Below, piece by piece: positions 33,357 through 45,000 of a stretch of DNA of 64,000 nt (its first letter is position 1; each line of letters begins with the position of its first letter). The notes beneath the pieces are model-generated. The model ran no database searches. It saw only the letters and a list, made by a program, of their open reading frames with translations, and was not told where the DNA came from. Source of the stretch: Symbiodinium natans (lineage: Eukaryota; Sar; Dinophyceae; Suessiales; Symbiodiniaceae); assembly GCA_905221605.1 (NCBI GenBank), contig CAJNDS010002073.1:641701-705700 (forward strand). Direction: 5' to 3'. The position numbers were made by a program, and so were the translations under genes.

Positions 33357-33485
33357 CTTGCCTTGCTGAGGCGCGGAAGCAGCTCTTGTGGACGTCAGCG
33401 ACGACGAGCCTCACTGCGCAAAGAAGCAGCGAACTTGCCGATGACGGAAGGAAAAGTCGCGTTGTGGGCACCGGAACGGAGAAAC
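33357..33485 (+). CDS. Candidate exon, unidentified protein
   Basis: Open frame AEARKQLLWTSATTSLTA then QRSSELADDGRKSRVVG. Another frame is also open, so the frame is uncertain. No clear acceptor. Confidence 0.23.
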
Positions 33486-33722
33486 CCTATCTAAGAGACT
33501 CAAGCCCTGAAGGTCTTAGGGGTTTCTTTCGGTTGTCGGGGTTTAGGGGCTAAGTAGCAAACCTTTAACATCTTGGGTGTGAGAGCCTTCCTTTGCCACG
33601 TCTTCCCCTGCAAAAACTCAGCCAGTAAGTAAACAAGCACAAAACCTGGCCCAAGCCGACGGTCCGTCATATGGTTGCGATCTTAGCTCGGGTTTGGGTG
33701 CTGAGGTTGGGGGTGGAGTGGG

Positions 33723-33733
33723 GTTTTGGGGGG

Positions 33734-33767
<34 letters not shown>

Positions 33768-33801
33768 GGGGGGGGGGGGGGGAGGGGGGGGGCGGGTGGG
33801 G

Positions 33802-33832
<31 letters not shown>

Positions 33833-33903
33833 AGGGGGGGGGGGGGGGTGGGGGGGGAGGGGGGGGGGGGGAGGGGGGGGGGGGGAGGGCGGGGCGGCGG
33901 GGC
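33723..33903 (+). repeat. Long near-pure G block
   Basis: About 180 bp of G interrupted only by single A, C or T. Strong quadruplex potential and a likely assembly-length uncertainty. Confidence 0.95.
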
Positions 33904-34164
33904 AAATAAGTGCTGCTTGCCTGCCCTGCCAAGAATACAATACAAGGACTCTTCAAAGGGCAACCTTTAACTTTTTTGGGTTAATATCATCCCCTTTATA
34001 ACCCCAAAGGTTAACCTTTAAAACCCCTCGGTACTGGACAACTAAGCAAGTGATGCTACACTGAGGGAGGAGCGGAAGGTGCTAGAACGCGACTGAAGGT
34101 GTCCTGTGTCTTGGTCTTACCCTCAAGGGCTCGAAATCCTGTCGCCTTGAACGCTGCAACCCCT

Positions 34165-34325
34165 GAACCCTAAACCCTACACCCTAAACCCTAAACCCTA
34201 AACCCTGAACCCTGAACCCTAAACGCTAAACCCTAAACCCTAAACCCTAAACCCTAAACCCTAAACCCTAAACCCTAAACCCTAAACCCTAAACCCTAAA
34301 CCCTAAACCCTAAACCCTAAACCCT
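34165..34325 (-). repeat. CCCTAAA tract
   Basis: About 22 units. Confidence 0.95.
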
Positions 34326-34335
34326 TCCCTCAGCT

Positions 34336-34420
34336 AAGTCCAAGCTTCGAACCCATATTCCATATCCCGAAGGCTATACAGTCGCCGCTCCCGGGCACGG
34401 GCCCGCAGAACCTTGGCCTC
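34336..34420 (+). CDS. Candidate exon, unidentified protein
   Basis: Frame SKLRTHIPYPEGYTVAAP after a CCCTAAA tract (34165-34325) and before TTTAGGG (34450). Function unknown. Confidence 0.35.
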
Positions 34421-34804
34421 TTCTGGGGGAGGGGGGTCTTTTCTCAAAGTTAGGTTTAGGGTTTAGGGTTTAGGGTTCAGGGTTTAGGGCGCCTTCCTTA
34501 GTGGCATTCTGCTAGAATGTGTGATACATAAGGCGGGTATCCCTATTTGGGGAAGTACCCATGTTGCCTCACGGTTTTATTCCGGCCTAAGACCTGAAAC
34601 CTTGGGCCCCTCAGCCCTCAACCAAGTCCCTACCACCGGCTAGCCGCCTAATGAAACCCTAGATCCCCTAAACTTCCTAAACCCTAGACCCCCCAAATCT
34701 CCTCAGGCTATCAGGGCACGAGTTCTTCCAGGAACCCTAAACCCCAAACCCTAAACCCTAAACCCTATACCCTATACCCTAAACCCTAAACCTCACAGCA
34801 TCCC

Positions 34805-34862
34805 AGGAACCCCTTTCTGAGAGGAAGGCAGAGCGGCAAAGGCCACCCAGCCCAGGACCAAG
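34805..34862 (+). CDS. Candidate exon, unidentified protein
   Basis: Frame SQEPLSERKAERQRPPSP, bracketed by CCCTAAA (34735-34795) and TTTAGGG (34863 on). Low-complexity, charged linker type. Confidence 0.3.
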
Positions 34863-36311
34863 AGTTTAGGGTTCTGGGTTCAGGGTTTAGGGTTTGGGGT
34901 TCATATAGGGTTTGGGGTTTAGGGTTTAGGGTTAGGGGGTTTTGGACGAAGGTTGAGGGTCCGGTTTTGGTTCACACAGCGGCTCCAAGGTAGTGCCTTT
35001 CTGGGGCGGCCTACTCTATGGGCAATTCTAAGCCATGTCTTTTGGGTCATAGTCCGGGGGCCTGTATCTCGAGGGGAGCATATACTGAACAGATTCCTTC
35101 CATAGACTACGAACTGGCGGGGTTGGGCTGGGCGAGGGGTTGCATGGGCTAAGCTAGCCCCAAACCTAAGCCCAGACCCCTGGGAGGATCCAAAAAGTAG
35201 ATCCCTCTAAAGGTTCCTCACGATGACCCAGTAGTATTGGTCTGGGAAAGAGCTGCGTACATCGGGCTTCCCGTAGGGCGGGTTTGACCCCAGACCCTCA
35301 ACCCTCCGTGTCAAGGAACTGAGGGCGGGGCCCTTCCAGGAGTTTCGCGCGGGGACTTGCAAGGAATGAACGGAAGAAACCGGAAGCCCAAAATCTCCCT
35401 CCTAAACCCTACAAGCCTCAAACTTTACATAGGTTTAGGGTGTGGGGGTTGGGTTTTTGGGGTTGTCATAAGTAATGGACTCAACCTACTTGCTTGTGGG
35501 TTGTGCTTGAAAAGGCAGTATAGGCTTCTGCTTCTTAGGCTTTGGGTTCTAAACCCTAAACCCTAAACCCTAAACCCTAAACCCTAAACCCTAAACCTTA
35601 AAGCCCTGAGCCCGAATGCCCTCAGCCCGCTATGCTCAACCCTAAACCTTCAAACTCCATGCCACCGATGGACCCAGGTGCCTGGCTCGGACATAAACGA
35701 GCTGGCCCAGAGGCAGGCTTAGCAGAAGGGTTTAGGGTTTAGGGTTTAGGGTTTAGGGTTCAGGGTTTAGGGTTTAGGGTTTAGGGTCGCTGTTCGTACA
35801 GATGCGGGACGGGGGGCGAGATAAGGCCCTCACTATAGGAAGTCATCCTCGCTTAGCTACACGGATATCTCTGCATCCGCTCGTTCCTCAGAGAGACTCT
35901 CCATGACAGCCACTGTAAACCCTGCTAGCTCAACCTTAAGCTCTTCGCACCTAGCCTCAACCCCAAGCCCCGAAAGCGAAGAATCGGGAGGTTTACCCTC
36001 TTCCCGTCGCCGGACAAGAGGGCGGTCCACTCGGGGGCAGGGATGCAGCAGTGGGAAGCGTGTCTGTTCTAACAGCTGACGGATCTCATTTTCGTACCCG
36101 GGTACCCCAAACTACTACAAGATACACCAGAATCACCCGACAAGGGGCACACTCATATTGAACACACCGTTTCGTGATACCTAACCCTAAACCCTAAACC
36201 CCAAACCCTAGACCCTAAACCCTAAACCCCAAACCCCAAACCCGAAACCCTAAACCCTAAACCCTGAACCCTGAACCCTGAACCCTAAACCCTATAATCC
36301 CTAACCCAGGG

Positions 36312-36385
36312 ACTCTTGGGCTGGTAGAAGCTGTAGAGGTTGCAGCGCTTGCAGCAATTTCGGCTCCTCAGCACTTCCTCGCGCC
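36312..36385 (+). CDS. Candidate exon, unidentified protein
   Basis: Frame LGLVEAVEVAALAAISAP then QHFLAP, bracketed by CCCTAAA upstream and TTTAGGG downstream. Ala-rich helix; family unknown. Confidence 0.3.
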
Positions 36386-36786
36386 TTGAGGGCTTGCAAG
36401 GCTTAGGGTTTAGGTTTCGGGGTGTAGGGTTTAGGGTTTAGGGTTTAGGTTTTAGGGTTTAGTGTTTAGTAATTTAGGGTTTGGGTCATAGGTTTTTGGG
36501 GGGGTGTAGGGGCTCCCAGGACCTCGAGGGCTGTCACAGGTAGGGTGCTTCTAGGACCTCTTGCTGGAGGCACAAGGTGCTGAACACAGAGTTCAAGGGT
36601 TTAGGGTTTGGGGTTTGGGGTTTAAGGTTTAGGGTTTAGGGTTTAGGGTTTAGGGTTTAGGGTTTAGGGTTTAGGGCTACCCTAAATATACCCCAAATTA
36701 GTATTATCTTGATGATAGGAACCGCCTAACAAGGGTACACCTATTTGCGTAAGCCCCCCTTGTAGGGCTTAGGGCTCTCCTATAAC

Positions 36787-36957
36787 TTAATAGCTGAGTA
36801 GGCAACCTTTAACCTTTTTTGGGGGGGTTATATAATCCTGCCCTAAACCCTAAACCCTAAACCCTAAAAACCCTAAACCCTAAACCCTAAACTGGAATTC
36901 AAAAGGTTATAACCTTTTTTGGGCTTGGGTACTCAGCCCCTAAGATAAGCCCTCAGG
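36787..36957. mobile_element. E-element with CCCTAAA insertion
   Basis: TTAATAGCTGAGTAGGCAAC left, GGTACTCAGCCCCTAAG right. Inner arms AACCTTTTTTGGG and AAAAGGTT surround CCCTAAA units at 36840-36892. A related piece lies at about 33965-34050. Confidence 0.72.
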
Positions 36958-37325
36958 GTCTCGGGCTCTTACTGTCCCCACTGCCGCTGCTGATTCCAGC
37001 CCGCGCGGCGTGAGTGAAGGCCGCCGTCAGGATTTGTTTCTATGTTGATTCATAGAAGGCACGCTCTCCGGTTTAGGGTTTAGGGTTTAGTGTTTTCCCG
37101 AAACCTGAGATCAGACCGACTAGATATTCATGAAGCTGTTGTCGAGCTCTATCAATCCGGTTAGCTGTTGCCATTGCGAGATTTCAGCTAGTTCCTTAAA
37201 CCCTGACCGGAGCTTTGTTTAAGGCTCGGGTCTAGGGTGAACCCGAGCCCTTCGCCCCAAGCGGTGTAGGGTTCAGGGCGTAGACGCTAAACCCTAAAAC
37301 CTAAACCCTAAACCCTAAACCCTAA

Positions 37326-37758
37326 ACCCTAAACCCTAAACCCTTTCGTCTTCAAGATTTTTCATCGGGTTCCCGAGTCCCTCGACTACCTCAAGACGAG
37401 CAAGCCTGAATGCGTAAGCGGCCTGTGGGGCAGCCTGTCCGCGCGAAGCGTAGATTTTCACACGAGGTTGTGGGAAGTCATCAGCAAGGGGGTGGGTTTT
37501 TGCGAAAGGGGGGGGGGGGGGGGGAAGGCTTGTCAGCGGGCCAGCCAGCGGAGCAAGTCAACAGTGTTCCCTATACTGATGTCGGCACCGACACATGCAT
37601 TCAAAATCGATCGCACCCGCCGGCATGCGTATTCATTCCGGTATAGCGTCCCCCTGCTGGGCCTGCTTGTTAATCAACATTTCGGTGCCTACGCCTCCGT
37701 GGCCAGCTTGTTACAGCAACACGACGTCGCAACCGCCTGCTTGAACGTGGTGTGTTAG
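37326..37758 (+). CDS. Candidate terminal exon(s), unidentified protein
   Basis: After a CCCTAAA tract the + strand stays open in one frame to TAG at 37756-37758. It reads FKIFHRVPESLDYLK near the start and SVPLLGLLVNQHFGAYAS, VASLLQQHDVATA near the end, with a poly-G run at 37508-37524 in the middle. It may be two exons with an intron between them, or partly noncoding. Confidence 0.27.
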
Positions 37759-38605
37759 GGGTGGGGATGGGAGGTGATGCACCGTTCGCCTAGGCAGGGA
37801 ACCAAGCCCAAACATAATGGGGTGTAGATATGCATACATAGTCCATGTCGACATCAAAGTTCAGCGTAGGCTTGAGGCCAGAACGCCACATCCTAAACAC
37901 TTGGCTTCAAAACCTAATCCCCACCGACCGAATCCGACAGTTGCCACAGTCTTTTGAAGATCTCCAAGTTCTTGGGGTGTGGGATTCTTTAGGGGGCTTA
38001 GGGTTTAGGGTTTAGGGTTTAGGGTTTAGGGTTTAGGGTTTAGGGTTTAGGGTTTCCGCTCGAAGTCCTTCGGCTGCCAGCTGAGTTGCTCAAGGTTGTC
38101 ACGTGAACCACCGGCCTCTTTTCCTTTTCCGACCAAGCCATGGCTGACAACCCAGTTTGGAAGGCATGTGACTCGGCTAGTGATAGGAGCCGAGGCCAAG
38201 ACACAGAGTCCCTATGAACGACATGTCATGACACCCGCAGGCTTGAAAAGAAGACATTGTGCATGTACATATGTATATATATATATACATTATCTATATA
38301 TATATATATATTTTTTTTTAACTACATAGAACATCCTCTGCCGGATTCATGTTTTCCCTAAGTTGGGATTCGACGGTGCCAGGCACTTCAGGCTGCCTTA
38401 GGGCGTTGAAGGCTTTGCCGTAAGGGTGACGGGTGTGGGGTTGGTTGTTCCCCCGAAACTAACAGCCCTGAATAGAGATTATTAGGGTTTAGGGCTTAGG
38501 GTTTAAGGTTTAGGGTTTACCGTTGTATGAGAGGACCGTCGTATGAGAGGGAACGGGGGGGCCAGCGCAGCGCGACTCCCTCGCTCCCGTTCCTCCGTCT
38601 GAAAG

Positions 38606-38782
38606 CTGTCCTAACAGCCCTTAATTGGGGATTCTACTCCAAACCCTATAGACCTCCTACGATCATCCCTACTAAGGACAGTTCGTATACAGCCCTTAAT
38701 AGGGATTATGACCTAGAGCCTATAGACCTCCTGTGATCATCCTAACTAAGGACTGTCAGTATAAGGGGGGCAACATCCCCAA
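38606..38782. mobile_element. B-element copy B2, internally duplicated
   Basis: A unit of about 75 bp (CAGCCCTTAATxGGGAT... to GGAC) is present twice, at 38615-38690 and 38691-38763. A broken half-copy interrupted by TTTAGGG lies just upstream (38440-38515). Confidence 0.8.
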
Positions 38783-39039
38783 GTGTAGGGGGGCTTTTTC
38801 TGGCTTGAGGCGACGGGCTGCCGGGCTTAGGCATCTGATGCTTCTTGGGTTTAGGGTTTAGGGTTTAGGGTTTAGGGTGTAGGGTTTAGGGTTTAGGGTT
38901 TAGGGTTTAGGGCTTAGGGCTTAGGGTTTAGGGTTTAGGGTTTAGGGTCTAGGGTTTAGGGTTTAGGGTTTAGTTTGTTTTTTTGTTCAAGGCTTTCGAG
39001 GTATAGGGCTTGTGGCTTTTGACCCACCAGCCCCCACAG

Positions 39040-42000
39040 TCCTGGCCTGGTGGCTTGTCTGGGGGGTTGAAGCTTTTACACCGAAAAACTCCCCCCCCTT
39101 CCCTAAACCCTAAACCCTAAACCCTAAACCCTAATCCTCCAGAGAAACCAAGACAGAAGAAGAGACATCACAGGAATCATAGTAGCACAATGCAAACAAG
39201 ACTCGCCCTCAACCCTAAACCCGCTGAAGCCCTGAACCCCTCAATGTTTCCGTGCCCAAGGCAAGCCCTTCGCCACCGGCTCGCTTGCAGGAATGCTCCC
39301 TGGCACGAGAGCTTCGACGGATGGGGTGGGTGTGGGGAGATTCATCCTCTCGAACCTTGCGGAATGAAACTTGGGATGTTCCCCTCTTATACTCACAGCC
39401 CTTAAACAAAGGGGGCCGACGTATCTGAAGGGTCGCCCACGAATTTTCTCCAATACCAAGAGCCACACACGACACTTAGCAGTGAAGAGCCTTCTCAGGT
39501 AGCGGTTTGGAGGGAACCCTAAATCCTGAATCCTAACCTCTAAACAATAAACCCTAAACCCTGAGTCCTGAAGCCTAAGTCCACATTGCTGTCAGGTTTG
39601 CGACCTGCTGCATCCAGCCGATTGACATGGTCAAAGTCCGCATCCAGCTGACTGCAGGGACAGCTGAGGCGGATTTGGGGTTTAGGGTTTAGGATTTGGG
39701 GGTTTAGGGTTTAGGGTTTAGGGTTGAGGGCTAGGGTTGGGATAGTCCCCCTTATACTAACAGTCCATAATCGGGATTAGAGTACCCCCTACTATAATCC
39801 CCGTTTCAGGACTCTTAGTACGAAGAACAAGGCGGAACCATCGCAAGCTTGGGGCTTGGCCTTGTTAGGGGCTTTTTTGGGGACGTCTGGGTTTGGGGTT
39901 CGTAGGTTTAGGGGTTAGGGTTTAGGGTTTAGGGTTTAGGGTTTAGGGTTTAGGGTTTAGGGTTTAGGGTTTAGGGTTTTTGGGCTCGATATCCCGCATA
40001 TTCCGTCTCCAGTGAGTAGCTGACGCGAAGGGTTTTTTTCCAAGGGAAAAAACGCATCGGGTGAGTGAAGAACTTCGCCTCAGTCAAGTCCGTTAGGGGA
40101 GAGCTCATGAGGTCATGTACCTGGAGGTTCAGGGTACTTAGTAACCCAAGAACAACTGCACTTATAACCCAATTATGACCATGTCAGGGCACTTAAGGAG
40201 CTGATAAGTGGGTTAGAGGTGCGGTGATAATTGGCTAGTAAGTACCATGAACCTCCAAGTAGAGCCATACGTGGGAGTTTCCAAACGGTAGGATCACCCT
40301 TTATGGTCCTGAACTAAGGCAACGTCTCCTTAAGGGACAACCCTAAAACCTTTGCAGGGTTTTTCACGGGGAGATCCCGAACTACCCTAAACCCTAAACC
40401 CTAAATCCTAAACCCTACACCCCCCCCCCCCCTTTCTCTGTCGCGGGATGAAGTTGCAGGCAGCTGGGCCATTGACGATCGTCGCGGCCTTGGCATGGGA
40501 GTGAGTTTTGCTTCCTTTAGCCTGTGAACCTAGGACGCAGAGTAGTTAGGCCCTCATTCCCTTTCTTTAAGGTCTAGGTTCCCTTAGAAGCCCTTTTAAA
40601 TGAAAAAAGGTAACCCTCTTTTATGCCGAGGTTACTCTTGGGTCTAGGAACTGTAACTGCGTTCAGAGATTAGGGCAATGGGTTAAGGGTGCAGAGTTTA
40701 GGATTTAGGGTTTAGGGTTTAGGATTTAGGGTTTAGCGTTTAGGATTTAGGGCCAACTGTCGTTCGCTGACTCGTGATGTTCACTGCAGCGACGACAAGA
40801 CAAGGCACCCACACGAAGACTGCAGATGTCCGCAACCCAAACCCTATAAGCCCTAAACGCTAAGCCCTAAGCCCTAAACCCTAAACCCTACACCCTAAAC
40901 ACACCCCTAAACCCGGGCAGTTCTGTACATTAGGTTCCCTTTTTGGGTCCTAGATATAGTACGGCACCCGTTTAAACGGCGACCCAAAAGGAACGAATTT
41001 AGAGAATTACCCTAGACACTAAACCCTTTGCCCTTTAAACCCTTTAAAAGCCCTATACAAACCCTTAAAACCCGTTCTGAACCCTTTAGGCTTAAAGCGA
41101 TCATAAACCCTTTATAAACCATTTTTGAACCCTGTACAGACCCTTTACACCCTTTCAACCCTAAACCCCAAACCCCAAACCCCAAACCCCAAACCCCAAA
41201 CCCTAAACCCTAAACCCTAAACCCTAAACCCTAAACCCTAAACCCTAAACCTTCTGAACCCTAAGGCCGGGAGCATGCTCAAGAACGAGGGCATCGGAGC
41301 CTTCTACACCGGCCTCACTGCGGGTTTGACGCGCCAGGCCATGGGTTTAGGGTTTAGGGTTTGGGGTTTAGGGTTTAGGGTTTAGGGTTTAGGGTTTAGG
41401 GTTTAGGGTTCAGGGTTCAGGGTTCAGGGTTTAGGATTTAGGGTTCAGGGTTCAGGGTTAGGGTGTAAGGGACAGGGGCTAATGAAGGCTTGTTGCGAGC
41501 TTATCCGGGGAATATCGGCCCATACATCTGACTCCCTTACATCGCAGTGGCTCCTTTGGAACGTCTACAACCCTAGGCCTTACATGAGGTAGGGTTGATC
41601 GGGCTCCTTTTCAATAATGGTGCGTGCCCTTTTGGGGATACACAGCAATAAACGCCATTCTGCGACAAAGCCATGTGGCAAAACCGTTCTGTTTGGATAA
41701 AAGCCCCCTGCCATCATCGCCTTCGTGTCCAGCAGCGTAGGGGCAGGGAAAGATGGGGGTTTACGAAAATACGGGACCCCTCATGTAAGCCCCAAATAGT
41801 CGGATTCCCGTATAATCTGGACCCCAATGGGGTACCCCTACTTTCGGAAACTCCCAGATGTGACAACGCGAGTTCAGCAGAGGTCGTCTACACTGGCGCC
41901 CGACTGGGTCTCTTCGACAAGTTCACTGCTATGGTTTGGCGCTCAGAAGAGATGGCTTTCTTGGGTTCATTGGGGTGTAGGGCTTCGGGGGACCGCATGA

Positions 42001-45000
42001 ATCGGGTTTAGGGTTTAGGGTTTAGGGTTTAGGGTCATGCAGGTAAGGCTAATTCAGACGGGCCAGGGCCTTCTACTTGCAGCTAGACATGCCGGTAAAG
42101 CTCCCAGTTAGAAGACTATGAATCCTCAATCCCTTAAAGTTTTAAAGTGCTCAAACCTTTCGAAAAACCCTTAGCACCCTGAAATCCGAATCCGCTAAAC
42201 TTAACCCGAAGCCTCCACGAGTTTTGCCCCTAAGCTAACTCATGACCTGCGAATCGGGTTTACCTGGTCAAAAACTAAACAAATATGTGCAGTGTTGCGG
42301 GTCCTCTGCCTTCAGGGGGTTCGGGGTAGCCCTAAAACCTAAACCCCAAGCCCTAGACCCTAAACCCTAAACCCTAAACCCTAAACCCTAAACCCTAAAC
42401 CCTAAACCCTAAACCCTAAACCCTAAACCCTAAACCTACACCCAAAGGTCAAGCAGCCGGGCAAATCACTGAGCTTTGCTGAGAACGCAGGCCAGACCCG
42501 TCGCTCTTGTTCTTTAGGTTTAAGGGTTTAGGGTTTTAGGGGTTTAGGGTTTTTATGGTTTTAGGGTTTTAGGGTTTTAGGGTTTTAGGGTTTTAGGGTT
42601 TTAGGGTTTTAGGGTTTTAGGGTTTTAGGGTTTTAGGTTTTTAGGTTTTTAGGGTTTTAGGGTTTTACGGTTATAGGGTTATAGGGTTATAGGTTTATTT
42701 TAGGGTTTGAGGGTTTGAGGGTTTAGGGCTCTTGGTTGTGGAGGGTTTTTTTGTTTCCTTTGGGGCCTAAGGCTTGAGGACTTGTAAACCTAAACCCTAA
42801 ACCCTAAACCCTAAACGAGTCGGGTGCCCTAAACCCCGAACAGTCCTCCAGCCCTTGTAAGTTGACTTCCGTGCTGCTGGATACATGGTCATTAAACCCC
42901 ATCAACGCTAACCCCTAAAGTCTAAACCCCCAAACCCCAAACCCCAAACCCCAAACCCTAAACCCTAGACCCTAAACCCTAAACCCTAAACCCTAAGCCC
43001 TAAACCCTAAACCCTAAGCCCTAAACCCTTCCTAAACCCTAAGCCCTAACCCTAAACCCCTAAACCTTTTTGGGTTAGCCGCTAGGGTTGCCAGATGCCA
43101 GGGAAGCGGAAGTGCTCTCTGCAGGGGCACAAATTGCAGGGTCAAGGGCTTGCAGGTTTAATATTTTAGGGTTTAGGGTTTAGGGTTTAGGGTTTAGGGT
43201 TAAGCTTTAGGGTTTGATTCCCTTGTAACCCCTAGATCGATAGACTCCAACTACCCCAAGTACCCATGCAGCACGAACTGAGCATCGGAGAAAACTGTTG
43301 CGGATCCCATCTTGTCCTGATGTTGCATGCCGAAGAGCAAAAACCCTGCAGCCTTCAGACCCAAGAGCCCAAAGCCCTCTTAAATGCCGCTGGACCCAAA
43401 AAGACAAGACCCCTACATCCCAAAAAAAACCTCAAACCTCTAAGCCTCTCAACCCGAATTTTTCCCTAAACCCGTAGAGCCCTCAAGCTCGCACCCCCCA
43501 CAAAACCGCATGTAAGGGAGCTTCTGGAAAGCCATGTTTGCAGAATCCAAGCCCGAACCCTCTAAACAGGTTCCAAGTATGGGCCCTTATGGTGGGTCCC
43601 TTGTTATATAACCCTTGCACAGGCTATACATAATGAGGGCCCAAATACTTCGGATCCCTATAAACCAGGGCAAGGGACCATGCTAAGGGCCCACGGTTTG
43701 AACCTTCGACAAACCCGAAATAAACCCTAAACCCTAAACCCTAAACCCTACACCCTAAACCCTAAACCCTAAACCCTAAACCCTAAACCCTAAACCCTAA
43801 ACCCTAAACCCTAAACCCTAAACCCTAAACCCTAAACCCTAAACCCTAAACCCTAGGCTGCGCTTTGTCTGCTGGTGGTCTGGCAGCCCTGCTTGGACTC
43901 TCGACAAGTATACTCGAAAGGGCGCGGCTGAGGGGTTTCGGGCCACAGGCTTGAGGTTAGGGTTTAGGGTTTAGGGTTTAGGGTTTAGGGTTTAGGGTTT
44001 AGGGTTTAGGGTTTAGGGTTTAGGGTTTAGGGTTTAGGGTTTAGGGTTTAGTGTTTTGGGTTTAGGGTTTCGGGCTTTAGGACTCTCGCGGCTTTTGGGG
44101 TTTTGGGGCTTTTGGTTTTTTTTTATTTAGACTTTAGGGTTTCGGACGAACTACCCGTGCTCACGCACTTGCTGGCTCACGCGCTCACTCGCTCACTCAC
44201 CCACTCACTCTCTCCGTCTCTCTCGATCTCTCACGCTCTCTCTCTCTCTCTCTCTCTCTCTCGCTCTGTCTGCTTCTTTACGGCCAACCAAAGACCCTAA
44301 GCCTATTCCCCATGAATTCTCCGAAAGACCTGAATGCCAATGAAGATCCCGACACCTCAACCTCATAAGCCGATGCCTAAGCCCTACGTAGGCCCTGTCA
44401 ACCATGAGCCCATTCAACAACGTATACCTGAACCCTCTGAACCCCATGCCGGAACGCTAGATCCCACACATCCCCCTAAACCCTAAACCCTAAACCCTAA
44501 ACCCTAAACCCTAAACCCTAAACCCTAAACCCTAAACCCTAAACCCTAAACCCTAAACCCTAAACCCTAAACCCTAAACCCTAAACCCTAAACCCTAAAC
44601 CCTAAACCCTAAACCTGAACCTCTACCCTAGAAAGCCTGAAAGAGGGCGCGGAAAAGCCCAATACCCGTTGATTCTCAGGCTTAGGGTTGAGGACTTTTA
44701 GGGCCCAGGGTCAGGGTTTAGGGATGGCCTTGAATCACAGAATATACCCTTGAGCTTTTTGGGGGTTCGGCCCTGGGACCACCCTAAACCCTAAACCCCA
44801 AACCCCAAAACCTAAACCCCAAAACCTAAACCCCTAAACCTAAACCCAGGGCTTGGGTTTTGGGGGGGGTTTTAGGGTGGAGGGGTTTAAGGCTTAATAG
44901 TTTAGGGCTTTTCGGGGCGTTTAGAGTTTAGAGGGTTCCAACGATTCAGGGTGGAGGGTTTAAAAGTTAAGGGGGCCTTTGGGGGTTTTAAACCCTAAAC

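Larger units (their letters stand above)
28244..39039. other. Region between phosphatase and carrier: repeats with unassigned exon islands
   Basis: Candidate exons from 30052 to 37758 are listed separately. The rest is telomeric tracts, L, E, A5 and fold-back elements, the CCCTATATA array and the G block at 33.7 kb. The missing first exon of the carrier should lie here, but I could not identify it. Confidence 0.6.

Noticed and set aside
33618-33970. Several overlapping Pro-rich and Gly-rich ORFs
   Set aside because: Translations of the G block in all frames, as at 18924-19238, 10807-11078 and 58359-58806.
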